The notes under the pieces: generated by a model
What the model saw: the letters and a program-made list of their open reading frames with translations, nothing else
Database searches by the model: none
Told to the model about the DNA's origin: nothing
In this document: in pieces, positions 1 through 9,455 of the stretch
How positions within the stretch are numbered: position 1 is the stretch's first letter
Layout of the letters: each line of letters begins with the position of its first letter
Program-made: the position numbers and the translations under genes
Origin: Chryseobacterium daeguense DSM 19388
GTDB taxonomy: Bacteria; Bacteroidota; Bacteroidia; Flavobacteriales; Weeksellaceae
Length of the DNA stretch: 64,000 nt
Direction of reading: 5' to 3'
Assembly: GCF_000430825.1 (NCBI RefSeq)
Contig: NZ_KE387263.1
Span: 177,151-241,150, forward strand

Positions 1-88
1 TATTGGATTGCAAATATACGACAATATTTTTAAAATCCTAATTTTTCTTTTAAATAAAGGACTTTTATGAAAACTATTTTAATATTCG

Positions 89-96
89 TATCTTTG
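89..96 (+). promoter_or_regulatory. -7 promoter box of the Sua5/YciO gene
   Basis: TATCTTTG matches the Bacteroidota -7 consensus TAnnTTTG. It ends only 4 bases before the ATG at 101, so transcription would start at or beside the start codon (leaderless mRNA). No clear TTTG -33 box is visible at the ideal spacing. Confidence 0.5.
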
Positions 97-100
97 TTCT

Positions 101-712
101 ATGGCAAAAATATTGAAAATATATCCTGACAATCCACAGGAAAATCTTATTAATGAGGTTATTAAAACCTTAAACAATGGCGGACTCATTATTTATCCTT
201 CCGACACTGTTTATGCCCTTGGCTGCAATATTTTTGATATAAAAGCCATGGAAAAATTAGCACAGATAAAGAAAATCAAATTAGAAAAGGCTCAATTTTC
301 CATTATCTGTAATGATCTCAGCCATCTTTCGGATTTCACAAGACCTATTGAAACTTCGGTTTTCAGGTTTTTAAAAAGCCATCTTCCTGGTCCGTTTACA
401 TTCATCTTAGATGCGAACAAGGGCCTGCCTTTAGCCTACAAAAATCATAAAACCATCGGTATCCGTGTTCCGGACCATCCGATTCCGCAGCTGATCGTAG
501 AGAAACTTGGCCATCCTATAGCCTCTACCTCCATCAAGGATGATGATGAGATCATAGAATATTCTACCGATCCTGAACTGATCGCTGAAAAATATGACCA
601 TCTTGTAGACATCGTTATAGATTCCGGCTACGGAGACAATATGGCTTCCACTATTGTTGATCTTACTTCAGGCGAACCGGAGGTGATCCGTCAGGGAAAA
701 GGTATAGTATAA
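101..712 (+). CDS. Sua5/YciO/YrdC/YwlC family protein (L-threonylcarbamoyladenylate synthase type)
   Basis: This is a YrdC-like protein of 203 residues. Family members make threonylcarbamoyl-AMP from threonine, bicarbonate and ATP for the t6A37 modification of ANN-decoding tRNAs; the shorter YciO branch is less well understood. The family signature is visible near residues 28-42 (GGLIIYPSDTVYALGC), followed by the KxR/K-type nucleotide-binding region and IGIRVPDHP near 120-128. There is no C-terminal Sua5 domain, so it is a short YrdC/YciO form. It lies 50 bases upstream of yaaA in the same direction. The family is certain; YrdC versus YciO activity is not. Confidence 0.88.
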   Translation: MAKILKIYPDNPQENLINEVIKTLNNGGLIIYPSDTVYALGCNIFDIKAMEKLAQIKKIKLEKAQFSIICNDLSHLSDFTRPIETSVFRFLKSHLPGPFTFILDANKGLPLAYKNHKTIGIRVPDHPIPQLIVEKLGHPIASTSIKDDDEIIEYSTDPELIAEKYDHLVDIVIDSGYGDNMASTIVDLTSGEPEVIRQGKGIV

Positions 713-762
713 ATTGTTCAAAATTAATTTCTGAGCCTCAATTAAACTACGTTTTTACTTTT

Positions 763-1521
763 ATGAAAATAGTAACATCTCCTGCAAAATTGATGAATGT
801 GGAAAATTCAACAGACCTGTTGAGAAGCACCACACCGAAATTCATTGATGACGCAGCTTTTATACAATCTTATTTAAAACAGAAAACTCCGAAATACCTT
901 TCGGAACTAATGGAGATATCCCCAAAACTGGCTGATGAAAACTGGGAAAGAAACCAGAAATGGAAAGCAAAACCTACAGTAAAAGATTCGTGTCCTGCAC
1001 TTTTTGCTTTTACCGGCGAAGTTTACAGAGGGCTTGATGCAAAAACCCTGGATAAAAATGCAGTGGATTATCTGCAGAAAAACCACCGGATACTTTCCGG
1101 ATTGTATGGATTGCTGAAACCTTCCGATAAAGTGATGCTCTACAGGCTGGAAATGGGAAGACCTTTTGAATTTGATACTTATAAAAACTTATATGAATTC
1201 TGGCGAGAAAAAGTTACGGAACAATTAAATTCCGAATTAAAAAAGAACGAAATTTTACTCAATCTTGCCAGCAACGAATACTTTAAAGTTGTGGACCGTA
1301 AAAAGCTTAATCATAAAATAATTGATTTTGATTTCTATGAATTAAAGGATGGAAAACCAAAAACAATTGTTGTTTACACCAAACACGCCCGGGGAATGGT
1401 GGCCAGATTCTGCGCAGAAACCAACGCAAAAACTTTGAATGATGTCAAAGCATTCAACTATGAAGGCTACAGAATTGACGAGCAAAAATCTATAGATACG
1501 AAACTTGTTTTCACAAGATAA
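763..1521 (+). CDS. yaaA: Peroxide stress protein YaaA (DUF328/UPF0246)
   Basis: The protein has 252 residues, the normal length for YaaA. It starts with the family-typical MKIVTSPAKLM and carries the conserved PALFAFTGEVYRGLDA block near residue 80 and LSGLYGLLKPSD near 110. E. coli YaaA is a DNA-binding protein that limits intracellular free iron under hydrogen peroxide stress. The stop TAA overlaps the prmC start codon by one base (TAATG), so translational coupling is likely. No regulator site is evident. Confidence 0.92.
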   Translation: MKIVTSPAKLMNVENSTDLLRSTTPKFIDDAAFIQSYLKQKTPKYLSELMEISPKLADENWERNQKWKAKPTVKDSCPALFAFTGEVYRGLDAKTLDKNAVDYLQKNHRILSGLYGLLKPSDKVMLYRLEMGRPFEFDTYKNLYEFWREKVTEQLNSELKKNEILLNLASNEYFKVVDRKKLNHKIIDFDFYELKDGKPKTIVVYTKHARGMVARFCAETNAKTLNDVKAFNYEGYRIDEQKSIDTKLVFTR

Positions 1522-2372
1522 TGACGATTTCAGAATTTAAAAATCTTTTCAAATCAGAGCTTTCAGAAATCTATATAGATTCGGAAGCAGCCTTTTTGTC
1601 AGCTGTTTTCGTTGAAAAAATAGTGGGATTTGACAATTTTCAGCAAAGAAGATTTTGCGGACAGGAATTATTAATCCAGGACGAAAAAAGTTTATTGGAA
1701 ATCATTTCCGAATTGAAAACCTACAAGCCTTATCAGCAGATTTTAGGTGAAACAGAGTTTTATGGAATGAAATTTTTTGTGGATGAAAATGTATTGATTC
1801 CGCGGCCTGAAACGGAAGAACTGCTGGAATTCGCTATTCAAAAAATTCAAAGTTTAGGGTTTAATTTTCAAAGTTTGAGGATTTTGGATATCGGAACCGG
1901 AAGCGGGGTTATTCCTTTGGTTTTAAAGAAACATTTTTCATTATCTGAAGTTACTTCGATCGATATTTCTGAAAAAGCATTGGAAACAGCTAAAAAAAAT
2001 GCAGCTTTTCATCAGCTTGAAGTTAATTTCATACATTCGGATTATTTGAATTTTGAATTAAATCAAAAATTTGACATTATAATTTCCAACCCACCTTATA
2101 TCGGGATTGAGGAAGAGTTCGAAATTGCCGATTCGGTGAAAGAATTTGAGCCGAAAATGGCTTTATTCTCTCCCACTTCTGATGTCTTGATTTTCTACAA
2201 AAAAATTGCGGAAGATTCTCAAAAATATCTGAACAAAGGCGGACTTTTATTTTTAGAAATTAATCAGAAACTGGGGCTGGAAACTTTAAATCTGTATTTA
2301 AATAATTTTTCAGAAGCAAATTTAATAAAGGATTTATCTGAAAATGACCGGTTTATTTTCGGGATAAAATAA
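1521..2372 (+). CDS. prmC: Peptide chain release factor N5-glutamine methyltransferase
   Basis: PrmC methylates the glutamine of the GGQ motif of release factors RF1 and RF2 using S-adenosylmethionine. The 283-residue protein shows the PrmC signature RPETEEL at 95-101, the SAM-binding motif I DIGTGSG at 123-129 and the catalytic NPPY at 190-193. The N-terminal helical domain is divergent but of normal length. The start codon overlaps the yaaA stop. The product is cytosolic, and I am confident in it. Confidence 0.94.
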   Translation: MTISEFKNLFKSELSEIYIDSEAAFLSAVFVEKIVGFDNFQQRRFCGQELLIQDEKSLLEIISELKTYKPYQQILGETEFYGMKFFVDENVLIPRPETEELLEFAIQKIQSLGFNFQSLRILDIGTGSGVIPLVLKKHFSLSEVTSIDISEKALETAKKNAAFHQLEVNFIHSDYLNFELNQKFDIIISNPPYIGIEEEFEIADSVKEFEPKMALFSPTSDVLIFYKKIAEDSQKYLNKGGLLFLEINQKLGLETLNLYLNNFSEANLIKDLSENDRFIFGIK

Positions 2373-2396
2373 TTAAGAGACCTGTTTAAGTTTTTT

Positions 2397-2566
2397 ATTT
2401 AACCACAAAAGACACAAAAGATTTTGATATTATATTTAAAGTTAATGATTAAACAATAAAAAAGAACACACAAGTCTTTAAAAATCTTTGATTTTTATTC
2501 TTTTGAGAACTTTGAATAGCTAATAATGTATTTTCCAAATTTCTTTTGCTTCTTTTGTGGTTAAAT
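2397..2566. repeat. Dispersed inverted-repeat element (ACCACAAAAG type)
   Basis: The 24-base left arm at 2397-2420 and right arm at 2543-2566 are inverted copies differing at two positions (ATTTAACCACAAAAG core). The interior is AT-rich and non-coding. Fragments containing this core are common between genes in Flavobacteriia. It fills the 219-base gap between prmC and the DUF4180 gene. Confidence 0.6.
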
Positions 2567-2591
2567 TTAAATTAGTTTAAACAACTTTAAT

Positions 2592-2951
2592 ATGGAAATC
2601 AAAACACACGCAGTCAACAATACAAAAATCGCTGAAGTAATTTCTAATGATATAATCATTAATTCTGCTCAGGACGGACTGGATCTTCTGGGAAATATCT
2701 ATTATCAGGATTTTGATAAGGTAATTATTTATGAAAAAAATATTTGCCCGGAATTCTTTGACCTGAAAAATAAAATGGCAGGTGATATTTTACAAAAATT
2801 CTCAAATTACCGGGTAAGGCTTGCTATTATTGGAGATTTCACACGATACGAAAGTAAAAGCGTTAAAGATTTTATTTTCGAAAGTAATAAGACAAATCAT
2901 ATTATTTTCATAGAAAATCTGGAAAAGGCATTGGAAAAGCTTTCGATTTAA
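2592..2951 (+). CDS. DUF4180 domain-containing protein
   Basis: This 119-residue cytosolic protein has no signal peptide or membrane segment. Its sequence fits DUF4180: an N-terminal beta-rich part with DGLDLLGNIYYQ near residues 28-39 and a conserved RLAIIGDFTRYESKSVKDFI block near 76-95. The function is unknown. In some actinomycetes related proteins sit beside regulators, but this context gives no such hint. It stands alone between two related AT-rich repeat segments and may form its own transcription unit. Confidence 0.8.
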   Translation: MEIKTHAVNNTKIAEVISNDIIINSAQDGLDLLGNIYYQDFDKVIIYEKNICPEFFDLKNKMAGDILQKFSNYRVRLAIIGDFTRYESKSVKDFIFESNKTNHIIFIENLEKALEKLSI

Positions 2952-2952
2952 G

Positions 2953-3052
2953 TTTTTTAAAACCTTTTGATTTTTATTCTTTTATAAATTTTGCTTTCAA
3001 TAATTATCTTTAATAAGTCAATTATAGTTATAAATTCTTTTGTGGTAAAAAC
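2953..3052. repeat. Partial copy of the ACCACAAAAG element
   Basis: This stretch shares, in the same order and orientation, the TTTGATTTTTATTCTTTT block and the terminal TTCTTTTGTGGT end seen at about 2476-2566. It lies directly after the DUF4180 gene, so that gene is flanked by imperfect direct repeats. Confidence 0.5.
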
Positions 3053-3083
3053 TAAGTAAGTTTTAGTTAAAATATAAAAAAAT

Positions 3084-3108
3084 AAACCAGCGAAATCATC
3101 ACTGGTTT
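3084..3108 (-). terminator. Rho-independent terminator after the rhomboid gene
   Basis: The stem AAACCAG/CTGGTTT has an 11-base loop and is followed on the minus strand by a T-rich run. It lies just downstream of the rhomboid stop codon and closes the parE-parC-rhomboid unit. Confidence 0.7.
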
Positions 3109-3119
3109 TATATTTTAAT

Positions 3120-3773
3120 TTATCCTATTCTTTTCCTTACAAAAATTTCGTAACTGAGATAGATGAGTGGAAGTGCCATAATTCCTATATATAATGAATT
3201 AGCCATCGCAGCCTGCGGTTGATTCGCGACAGCATAAACAAGCCCGAAAAAAGCACCTCCTAAATGCGCGGCGTGTCCAATATTATCGTGCTGTCTTGGA
3301 TTGAGCATCATATACACTGAATATCCAAAATAAACTAAACCAAAGATATAGCCAGGAATCGGAATTGGAATAAAGAAAAAATAAATTCCTATTTGAGGAT
3401 ATAAAGCAATTGCTGAAAACAAAATCCCCGAAACACCTCCACTAGCCCCAATTGCCGAATACCAGGGCTGTTTCTGATAAATAAATAATGAAAAAATATT
3501 TCCTAACAGGATTGCTCCAAAATAAATAATCAAAAATCCTACATTCCCAAATCCCTGAATTACAACCGGACCAAAGAAATACAGCGTTATCATATTAAAT
3601 GCCAAGTGCATAATATCCGCATGAAGAAATCCCGCAGAAAGCAGACGGATGTATTCTTTCCTGTGCAGAATAGCTCCTACACTGAATTTATATTTTTCGA
3701 AATTACTGCTTCCATTAGGTGCTACAAAGCTTATAATGGCAGTAATAGCTATTATTACGATTAAAATATTCAT
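3120..3773 (-). CDS. Rhomboid family intramembrane serine protease
   Basis: The 217-residue polytopic membrane protein has about six hydrophobic segments. The catalytic serine is in GASGG (S111) and the catalytic histidine in GHAAHLGG (H170). The conserved HADIMHLAFNM loop-1/TM2 motif is near residues 51-61. Rhomboids cleave transmembrane substrates within the membrane; the substrate here is unknown. It is the last gene of the parE-membrane protein-parC run, 11 bases after parC. Confidence 0.9.
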   Translation of the reverse strand: MNILIVIIAITAIISFVAPNGSSNFEKYKFSVGAILHRKEYIRLLSAGFLHADIMHLAFNMITLYFFGPVVIQGFGNVGFLIIYFGAILLGNIFSLFIYQKQPWYSAIGASGGVSGILFSAIALYPQIGIYFFFIPIPIPGYIFGLVYFGYSVYMMLNPRQHDNIGHAAHLGGAFFGLVYAVANQPQAAMANSLYIGIMALPLIYLSYEIFVRKRIG

Positions 3774-3784
3774 AATTTTTTTCT

Positions 3785-6370
3785 TTAATTTTCCGAATTC
3801 TCATCACTCTGAAACAGATCACCAATCGTGCCATCTTCATCGAAACCGCTCATAGGTTCCGGCTCTTCATAAACTTCCGGCTCTTCTTCTTCAGGTTCAG
3901 GAACAGAAATATTGATTGACTTTACCTTAAACTTGGTAAACTGGTTTCCAATGGCTTTAATCCCTTTTACAGCAATGAATTCATCTATATTTACAGACTC
4001 AGGATCTCTTTCTTTTCCTTTATCTTTTGCAAAAATAATTTCTGCCGTTGCCCCGTTAGCCACAATTACATTTTCGATAAATGATTTCGGATGTTCTGTA
4101 GGCATGAAGGTCTGTACGTTCGGGGTATTTTCAAATAAAAACCTCTTAATGAAGTACATATCTTTCTCGCCATCATAGTAAATGCAGGTTACAGGCTGTT
4201 CCGGCTTCCATTTTTCAAGGACCAGATATTCATCGTCAAAACGGTTTCCGAGATCAAAAGAAACCAGTTTTGCATCACCGTTTGTGTTAATGGTTAATAT
4301 TTTATCATCCCCTTTAAAGCTTCCCAGCAAAGTTCCCCTTCCGTCTGCATTCAGCCTTCTTACCGTATCATCGAACCAGATTCTTCTCGGCGCCAGAGTG
4401 GAAACTCCTTCTTCCTTTAAATCTACTTTTTTTACCGCATATTTTGTTACCAGATTTCCTTTGGAATCACGGCCCTTGATAGCCAGCTCCGAGAAACTGA
4501 TGTCCATTTTATTTTTTCTGATTCTTGGATTAGGCTTTAGCAGAACGGTTACTGTTTCAGCCTCACCATTAGGATTAGCCGAAAAATAAAGCACTTCTGA
4601 ACCTTTTTTATCAGAGGCTAAAGGATAGTCCGTATTCCTTGTGCCTCCCGTTACGGAAAAACGCTTCATGTAATAAGGCCCCTCCTTTCCTTCACGGTAG
4701 ATCATATTGTAGACCGTACGCTTATCGTTTTTCTTCCAGATCGCTACGTGAAGAATATCTTTTCCGATAAATGTTTTTGCTTCTACTTTTACCACCTTCA
4801 TGCTTCCGTCTTTCCTGAAAGTAATGATGTCATCAATATCCGAACAGTCGAACAAATACTGATCCTTTTTCAATGAAGTCCCGATGAAACCTTCTTCAAA
4901 ATTGGCATAGAATTTTTCATTTGCAACCGCCACTTTTGTAGCATCGATGGTATCAAAAATCCTTAATTCCGTTTTTCTCTGCTTGTCTTTACCGTATTTT
5001 TTCTGAATATTCAGATAATAATCAATAGCGTACTGAACAAGGTTTTCCAGGTGATGTTTCACCTGCTCTATTTTTCCTTCAAGAGCGGCTATATTTTCTT
5101 TAAATTTATCTAAATCGAATCTTGAAATTCTCTTGATTCTGATTTCTGTAAGCCTTAAAATATCCTCTTCCGTAACAGCTCTCAAAAGATGCCCGGTGTG
5201 AGGCTTTAAACCTTCATAAATGGTTTTCAGAACATCCTCCCAGGTTTTTACCTCTTCAATATCATGGTAAATCCTGTTTTCGATGAAAATTCTTTCCAAT
5301 GAAGAAAAATGCCAGCTTTCCTGCAATTCATGAAGTTCGATTTCAAGCTCTTTTTTAAGCAGCGAAACCGTGTGATCCGTATTCATTCTCAAAATTTCGG
5401 ATACATTCAGGAACATTGGCTTGTCGCCGACAATTACGCAGGCATTTGGTGAAATGGTAACCTGGCAGTCAGTAAATGCATACAATGCATCAATCGTTTT
5501 ATCAGGCGAAACATCGTTATGAAGGTGGATTAAGATCTCTACCTTATCTGATGTATTGTCTTCAATTTTTTTAATCTTGATTTTACCTTTCTCATTTGCT
5601 TTTAAGATAGAATCAATAAGATCACTGGTTGTTTTGGAATAAGGAAGTTCCGTAATGATTAAAGTATGCTTATCAACAGGGGAAATTTTGGCTCTTGCCC
5701 TTACTTTTCCGCCTCTGTGACCGTCATTGTATTCTGAAACATCCAGATAACCAGCCGTTAAAAAATCAGGAAACAGCTCAAACTTTTTACCTTTAAGATA
5801 AGCTACGGAAGCGTTGATTAATTCATTAAAATTATGTGGAAGAATTTTAGTGGAAAGCCCCACCCCGATTCCTTCAACTCCCTGAGCGAGAAGCAATGGG
5901 AATTTTACCGGAAGATCAATAGGCTCATTGTTTCTGCCGTCATAAGACTTTGCCCATTCCGTAGTTTTTGGGTTAAAAACCACTTCCAGTGCAAAAGGCG
6001 TAAGCCTGGCTTCAATATATCTTGCCGCCGCTGCAGAATCCCCTGTATAGATATTCCCCCAGTTTCCCTGAGTGTCTATCAACAGTTCCTTCTGCCCGAT
6101 TCCTACCATGGCATCCGTAATAGAGGCATCACCATGAGGGTGATATTTCATGGTGTTTCCTACGATATTGGCAACTTTGTTGTAACGTCCGTCTTCCAGC
6201 TCTCGCATGGAATGCATGATCCTACGCTGAACAGGCTTAAAACCATCATATACTGACGGGATTGCCCTGTCTAAAATAACGTATGAGGCATAATCCAAAA
6301 ACCAGTCTTTGTACAGCCCGGAAACTTTTTTTAAGCTCTCACCTTCATGCGAGTATTCTTCTGTCATCAT
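3785..6370 (-). CDS. parC: DNA topoisomerase IV subunit A (ParC/GyrA family)
   Basis: The 861-residue breakage-reunion subunit has its catalytic tyrosine in AARYIEARLT (Y118) and the quinolone-determining region YHPHGDASITDAMV near 76-89. A DNA gate and coiled coil follow, then a divergent C-terminal beta-pinwheel region and an acidic tail rich in E and P. It decatenates chromosomes together with ParE. The divergent pinwheel and pairing with parE in one unit favour topoisomerase IV over gyrase. The start may be either of two adjacent ATG codons. The reading frame is intact. Confidence 0.92.
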   Translation of the reverse strand: MMTEEYSHEGESLKKVSGLYKDWFLDYASYVILDRAIPSVYDGFKPVQRRIMHSMRELEDGRYNKVANIVGNTMKYHPHGDASITDAMVGIGQKELLIDTQGNWGNIYTGDSAAAARYIEARLTPFALEVVFNPKTTEWAKSYDGRNNEPIDLPVKFPLLLAQGVEGIGVGLSTKILPHNFNELINASVAYLKGKKFELFPDFLTAGYLDVSEYNDGHRGGKVRARAKISPVDKHTLIITELPYSKTTSDLIDSILKANEKGKIKIKKIEDNTSDKVEILIHLHNDVSPDKTIDALYAFTDCQVTISPNACVIVGDKPMFLNVSEILRMNTDHTVSLLKKELEIELHELQESWHFSSLERIFIENRIYHDIEEVKTWEDVLKTIYEGLKPHTGHLLRAVTEEDILRLTEIRIKRISRFDLDKFKENIAALEGKIEQVKHHLENLVQYAIDYYLNIQKKYGKDKQRKTELRIFDTIDATKVAVANEKFYANFEEGFIGTSLKKDQYLFDCSDIDDIITFRKDGSMKVVKVEAKTFIGKDILHVAIWKKNDKRTVYNMIYREGKEGPYYMKRFSVTGGTRNTDYPLASDKKGSEVLYFSANPNGEAETVTVLLKPNPRIRKNKMDISFSELAIKGRDSKGNLVTKYAVKKVDLKEEGVSTLAPRRIWFDDTVRRLNADGRGTLLGSFKGDDKILTINTNGDAKLVSFDLGNRFDDEYLVLEKWKPEQPVTCIYYDGEKDMYFIKRFLFENTPNVQTFMPTEHPKSFIENVIVANGATAEIIFAKDKGKERDPESVNIDEFIAVKGIKAIGNQFTKFKVKSINISVPEPEEEEPEVYEEPEPMSGFDEDGTIGDLFQSDENSEN

Positions 6371-6373
6371 TTA

Positions 6374-6853
6374 TTATAACCCTTTTTTCTCGTTATTAGC
6401 TTTTACCACTTTATTTAAGGAGAGTTTTAAATCATTAACTTCTTTTCTTGTTAAATACGAGATCTCATATTTCAGCATAGTAGATCCGCTGTTTTTGCTG
6501 GATATCGTGACATACAATCTTTTAACGAAAAATACGTCGATAATTTCGTATTCCAACAATTTATATTTCGGGAATTCATCGCTTAATGGCTTATCCAGAA
6601 AGGGTATGATATTCCTGTTTTTAAAATGAATAGCTTCTCCATCGCTATCATATTCAAAAATCTGTCTTCCGTTAAGATAAAAAAGCATTATGAATACTGC
6701 GGGAACAAGTATAAATAAATAGCTTTCCCATCCTAAAATGTCAAATCTGTATTCTTCCAACAGAAAAGCTCCGATTCCTGCGATTAAAAACATAATCAGC
6801 AGGGTGTTCAGGAAATTGTACAAGGAACTTTTGTTACGGTTACTTAGTCTCAT
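6374..6853 (-). CDS. Small two-helix membrane protein between parE and parC
   Basis: This 159-residue protein has two adjacent membrane segments (about residues 12-32 and 42-62). A cytosolic beta-rich region follows that could be a PH-like fold, and the tail is lysine-rich. I do not recognise a named family. It sits 3 bases before parC and 33 bases after parE, so it is co-transcribed with topoisomerase IV. No catalytic motif is visible. Confidence 0.75.
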   Translation of the reverse strand: MRLSNRNKSSLYNFLNTLLIMFLIAGIGAFLLEEYRFDILGWESYLFILVPAVFIMLFYLNGRQIFEYDSDGEAIHFKNRNIIPFLDKPLSDEFPKYKLLEYEIIDVFFVKRLYVTISSKNSGSTMLKYEISYLTRKEVNDLKLSLNKVVKANNEKKGL

Positions 6854-6886
6854 ATTTGTGTTGTGTTTTAAAATTATAGTTTTTAT

Positions 6887-8776
6887 TTATTTTTCATCTA
6901 TGACTTCACTCAATATTTCTTTTTTATCAATATCCGGATCTTCTACTACAAGATTTTCGAGGATGAAAGTTTGTCTGTCCGGAGTATTTTTCCCCATATA
7001 AAATTCCAGCAGCTGGTCTATGGTCTGATCCTTTCCTACAACTACGGGCTCCAGACGAATGTCTTTTCCTATAAAATGCTTGAACTCATCCGGTGAGATC
7101 TCTCCCAATCCTTTGAATCGGGTGATTTCCGGGTTTTTCCCCAGCTCATTCAATGCCTTTACTCTTTCTGCCTCAGAATAGCAATATCTTGTTTCCTTTT
7201 TGTTTCTTACCCTGAACAAAGGGGTCTGAAGAATATAAAGATGTCCGTTTTTAATCAGGTCAGGGAAGAACTGAAGGAAAAACGTAATCATCAACAGACG
7301 GATGTGCATCCCGTCCACATCGGCATCGGTAGCAATAATTACCTGGTTATATCTGAGATCTTCTAAGCTTTCCTCAATATTTAAAGCGGCCTGGAGAAGA
7401 TTGAACTCTTCATTTTCGTACACCACTTTCTTTGTTAGGCCATAGCAGTTCAAAGGCTTTCCTTTTAATGAAAATACAGCCTGAGTTTCTACATCTCTTG
7501 ACTTCGTAATCGATCCGGAAGCAGAATCTCCCTCGGTAATAAATATCTGGGTTTCTCCTTTTCTTTCGTTTTTCTGGTCATTGTAATGCTGTCTGCAGTC
7601 ACGAAGCTTTTTATTGTGAAGGGAAACTTTTTTTGCCCTCTCCCTTGCCAGCTTCTGAATTCCGGAAAGTTCTTTTCTCTCTCTTTCGGAAATTAATATT
7701 TTTCGCTGAATTGCTTCTGCAACTTCAGGATTTTTATGTAAAAAGTTATCTAATTTGCTTTTTAAGAAATCAATAATGAAAGTTCTTACCGTAGGTCCGT
7801 TTGGCCCGATATCGTTTGATCCCAACTTGGTTTTAGTCTGAGATTCGAAAACAGGTTCTTCCACATTGATGGAAACGGCTGCAACAATTGACTTTCTGAC
7901 ATCCGAGGCATCAAAATTCTTATTGAAGAATTCGCGGATGGTTTTTACATACGCTTCACGGAAGGCATTCAGGTGAGTACCGCCCTGAGTGGTATTTTGT
8001 CCGTTAACAAAAGAAAAATACGTTTCCGTCTGGGATTTATCAGTATGTGTAATGGCAACTTCAATATCATTATCCCTCAAATGAACAATCGGATACAGGG
8101 TTTCGTTTTCCAGCTCCTCGTCCAACAAATCTTTAAGTCCGTTTTCGGAAAAGAAAGTTTCGCCGTTAAAAAGTATTTTCAGTCCAGGGTTCAGGTAAGC
8201 ATAATTTCGGAGCATTCTCTCGATGTATTCTTTTCTGAACTTGAAGTGAAGGAAAATCTCACCATCCGGAATGAAAGAGATTTCGGTCCCGTTTCTGTCC
8301 GAAGTTTCTTTTTCCTCGTGATTTTCGGTAATGATCCCGCGTGAAAATTCTGCCATTTTCATCCTTCCTTCACGGAAAGAACGCACACGAAAATATTCCG
8401 AAAGCGCATTTACTGCTTTTGTACCTACACCGTTAAGACCTACTGATTTTTTGAAAGCTTTGCTGTCATACTTACCACCGGTATTCATTTTTGAAACGGC
8501 TTCCACCACTTTCCCCAGCGGGATACCACGGCCGAAGTCACGGATCGTAACTTTCCCGTCGTCCAGCTTTATTTCAATTCTTTTACCTGCTTTCATCCTG
8601 AACTCATCTATGGAGTTGTCCAGAATTTCTTTAAGCAAAATATAGATACCGTCATCAGCAGAAGAACCGTCTCCCAGCTTCCCGATGTACATTCCGGGAC
8701 GCAAGCGTATGTGTTCCTGCCAATCGAGGGTTCTGATGTTATCTTCGGAATAGATTGGATTTATTTCTTGTGACAT
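6887..8776 (-). CDS. parE: DNA topoisomerase IV subunit B (ParE/GyrB family)
   Basis: This is the ATPase subunit of type IIA topoisomerase. Visible parts are the N-terminal GHKL ATPase (RPGMYIG; LDNSIDE; DFGRGIPLG; GLNGVGTKAVNALS), the transducer domain, and the TOPRIM domain with EGDSASG, LKGKPLN and DADVDGMHI. I use the ATG at 8776 (MSQEINP), not the upstream in-frame ATG at 8794, because the -7-like box lies at 8796-8803. It is the first gene of the parE-parC operon. Confidence 0.93.
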   Translation of the reverse strand: MSQEINPIYSEDNIRTLDWQEHIRLRPGMYIGKLGDGSSADDGIYILLKEILDNSIDEFRMKAGKRIEIKLDDGKVTIRDFGRGIPLGKVVEAVSKMNTGGKYDSKAFKKSVGLNGVGTKAVNALSEYFRVRSFREGRMKMAEFSRGIITENHEEKETSDRNGTEISFIPDGEIFLHFKFRKEYIERMLRNYAYLNPGLKILFNGETFFSENGLKDLLDEELENETLYPIVHLRDNDIEVAITHTDKSQTETYFSFVNGQNTTQGGTHLNAFREAYVKTIREFFNKNFDASDVRKSIVAAVSINVEEPVFESQTKTKLGSNDIGPNGPTVRTFIIDFLKSKLDNFLHKNPEVAEAIQRKILISERERKELSGIQKLARERAKKVSLHNKKLRDCRQHYNDQKNERKGETQIFITEGDSASGSITKSRDVETQAVFSLKGKPLNCYGLTKKVVYENEEFNLLQAALNIEESLEDLRYNQVIIATDADVDGMHIRLLMITFFLQFFPDLIKNGHLYILQTPLFRVRNKKETRYCYSEAERVKALNELGKNPEITRFKGLGEISPDEFKHFIGKDIRLEPVVVGKDQTIDQLLEFYMGKNTPDRQTFILENLVVEDPDIDKKEILSEVIDEK

Positions 8777-8795
8777 AGTAATTTCAGCAAACATA

Positions 8796-8803
8796 CAAAA
8801 ATA
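8796..8803 (-). promoter_or_regulatory. -7 promoter box of parE
   Basis: On the minus strand the sequence is TATTTTTG, matching TAnnTTTG, 20 bases before the chosen parE start. The -33 box is not clear. Confidence 0.4.
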
Positions 8804-8879
8804 CGAAATTGGACAAAATTATCCGAATTTTTAATTTATTTTTATGATAATACTATCAACCATGCTTTATAAATCATTT

Positions 8880-9125
8880 TATTCTGAAAGAAGTTCTAAA
8901 TCTACTGTACAAAAGCAAAAATATACTACAGTAGAATAAAAATGCAGTGCAGCGGAATAAATTTCTTCAGTAGCAATATAAAAATTAACTACAGTACGAT
9001 AAAAATATACCGAAGTTGAATAAATTTTTACTCAACTAAAGTAAATGCATTATGGAGTATAGTAAAAGTAAGTAACAGTACATAAAAAATTATCTGTAAG
9101 ACAATAAATCTGCTCTTTATAGTAT
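8880..9125. repeat. AT-rich spacer with degenerate repeats
   Basis: Variants of a CTACAGTA-GAATAAAAAT-like unit recur every 20-35 bases (for example near 8898, 8923, 8948, 8983 and 9010). No open frame of useful length covers this part of the 818-base gap between parE and the aminotransferase. The repeats are imperfect and I cannot name the element. Confidence 0.4.
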
Positions 9126-9323
9126 AAAAATGAGTAAAGCACCTTTTAGACTCTTCTCTTTTTTTAATGTATTGCTCTCGTGTCGCTGGGATTCCTTTTT
9201 GTAAAGGCGCAATTTCAAATGCTTTTTTTCGATTCCAATTGCTGTAAATTAATGAAATCTGTTAGGGTCACTAACTTCCAAGATTAAACCTGTTAAACCT
9301 TTAAATCGATAAATTCCTTCTGA

Positions 9324-9455
9324 TACCGGAATATCTTTGTGTACCAAGCTGCTCAAAATGGTACAATGATTATTCATAATGAAAAAGAATATATTCAAAG
9401 ATTAAAAGAAGAAATTACATTTTTAAGGAAGATATTAGATGAAAAAATAAAGTAA
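9324..9455 (+). pseudogene. Remnant of a small regulator C-terminus
   Basis: The frame is open from just after a TGA at 9321 to TAA at 9455. Its last 30 codons start with ATG at 9366 and encode an amphipathic E/K/L-rich helix (EKEYIQRLKEEITFLRK). This resembles the C-terminal coiled tail of small XRE-type helix-turn-helix regulators of flavobacteria. No helix-turn-helix remains upstream, so it reads as a decayed 3' end. The family assignment is an inference. Confidence 0.35.
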
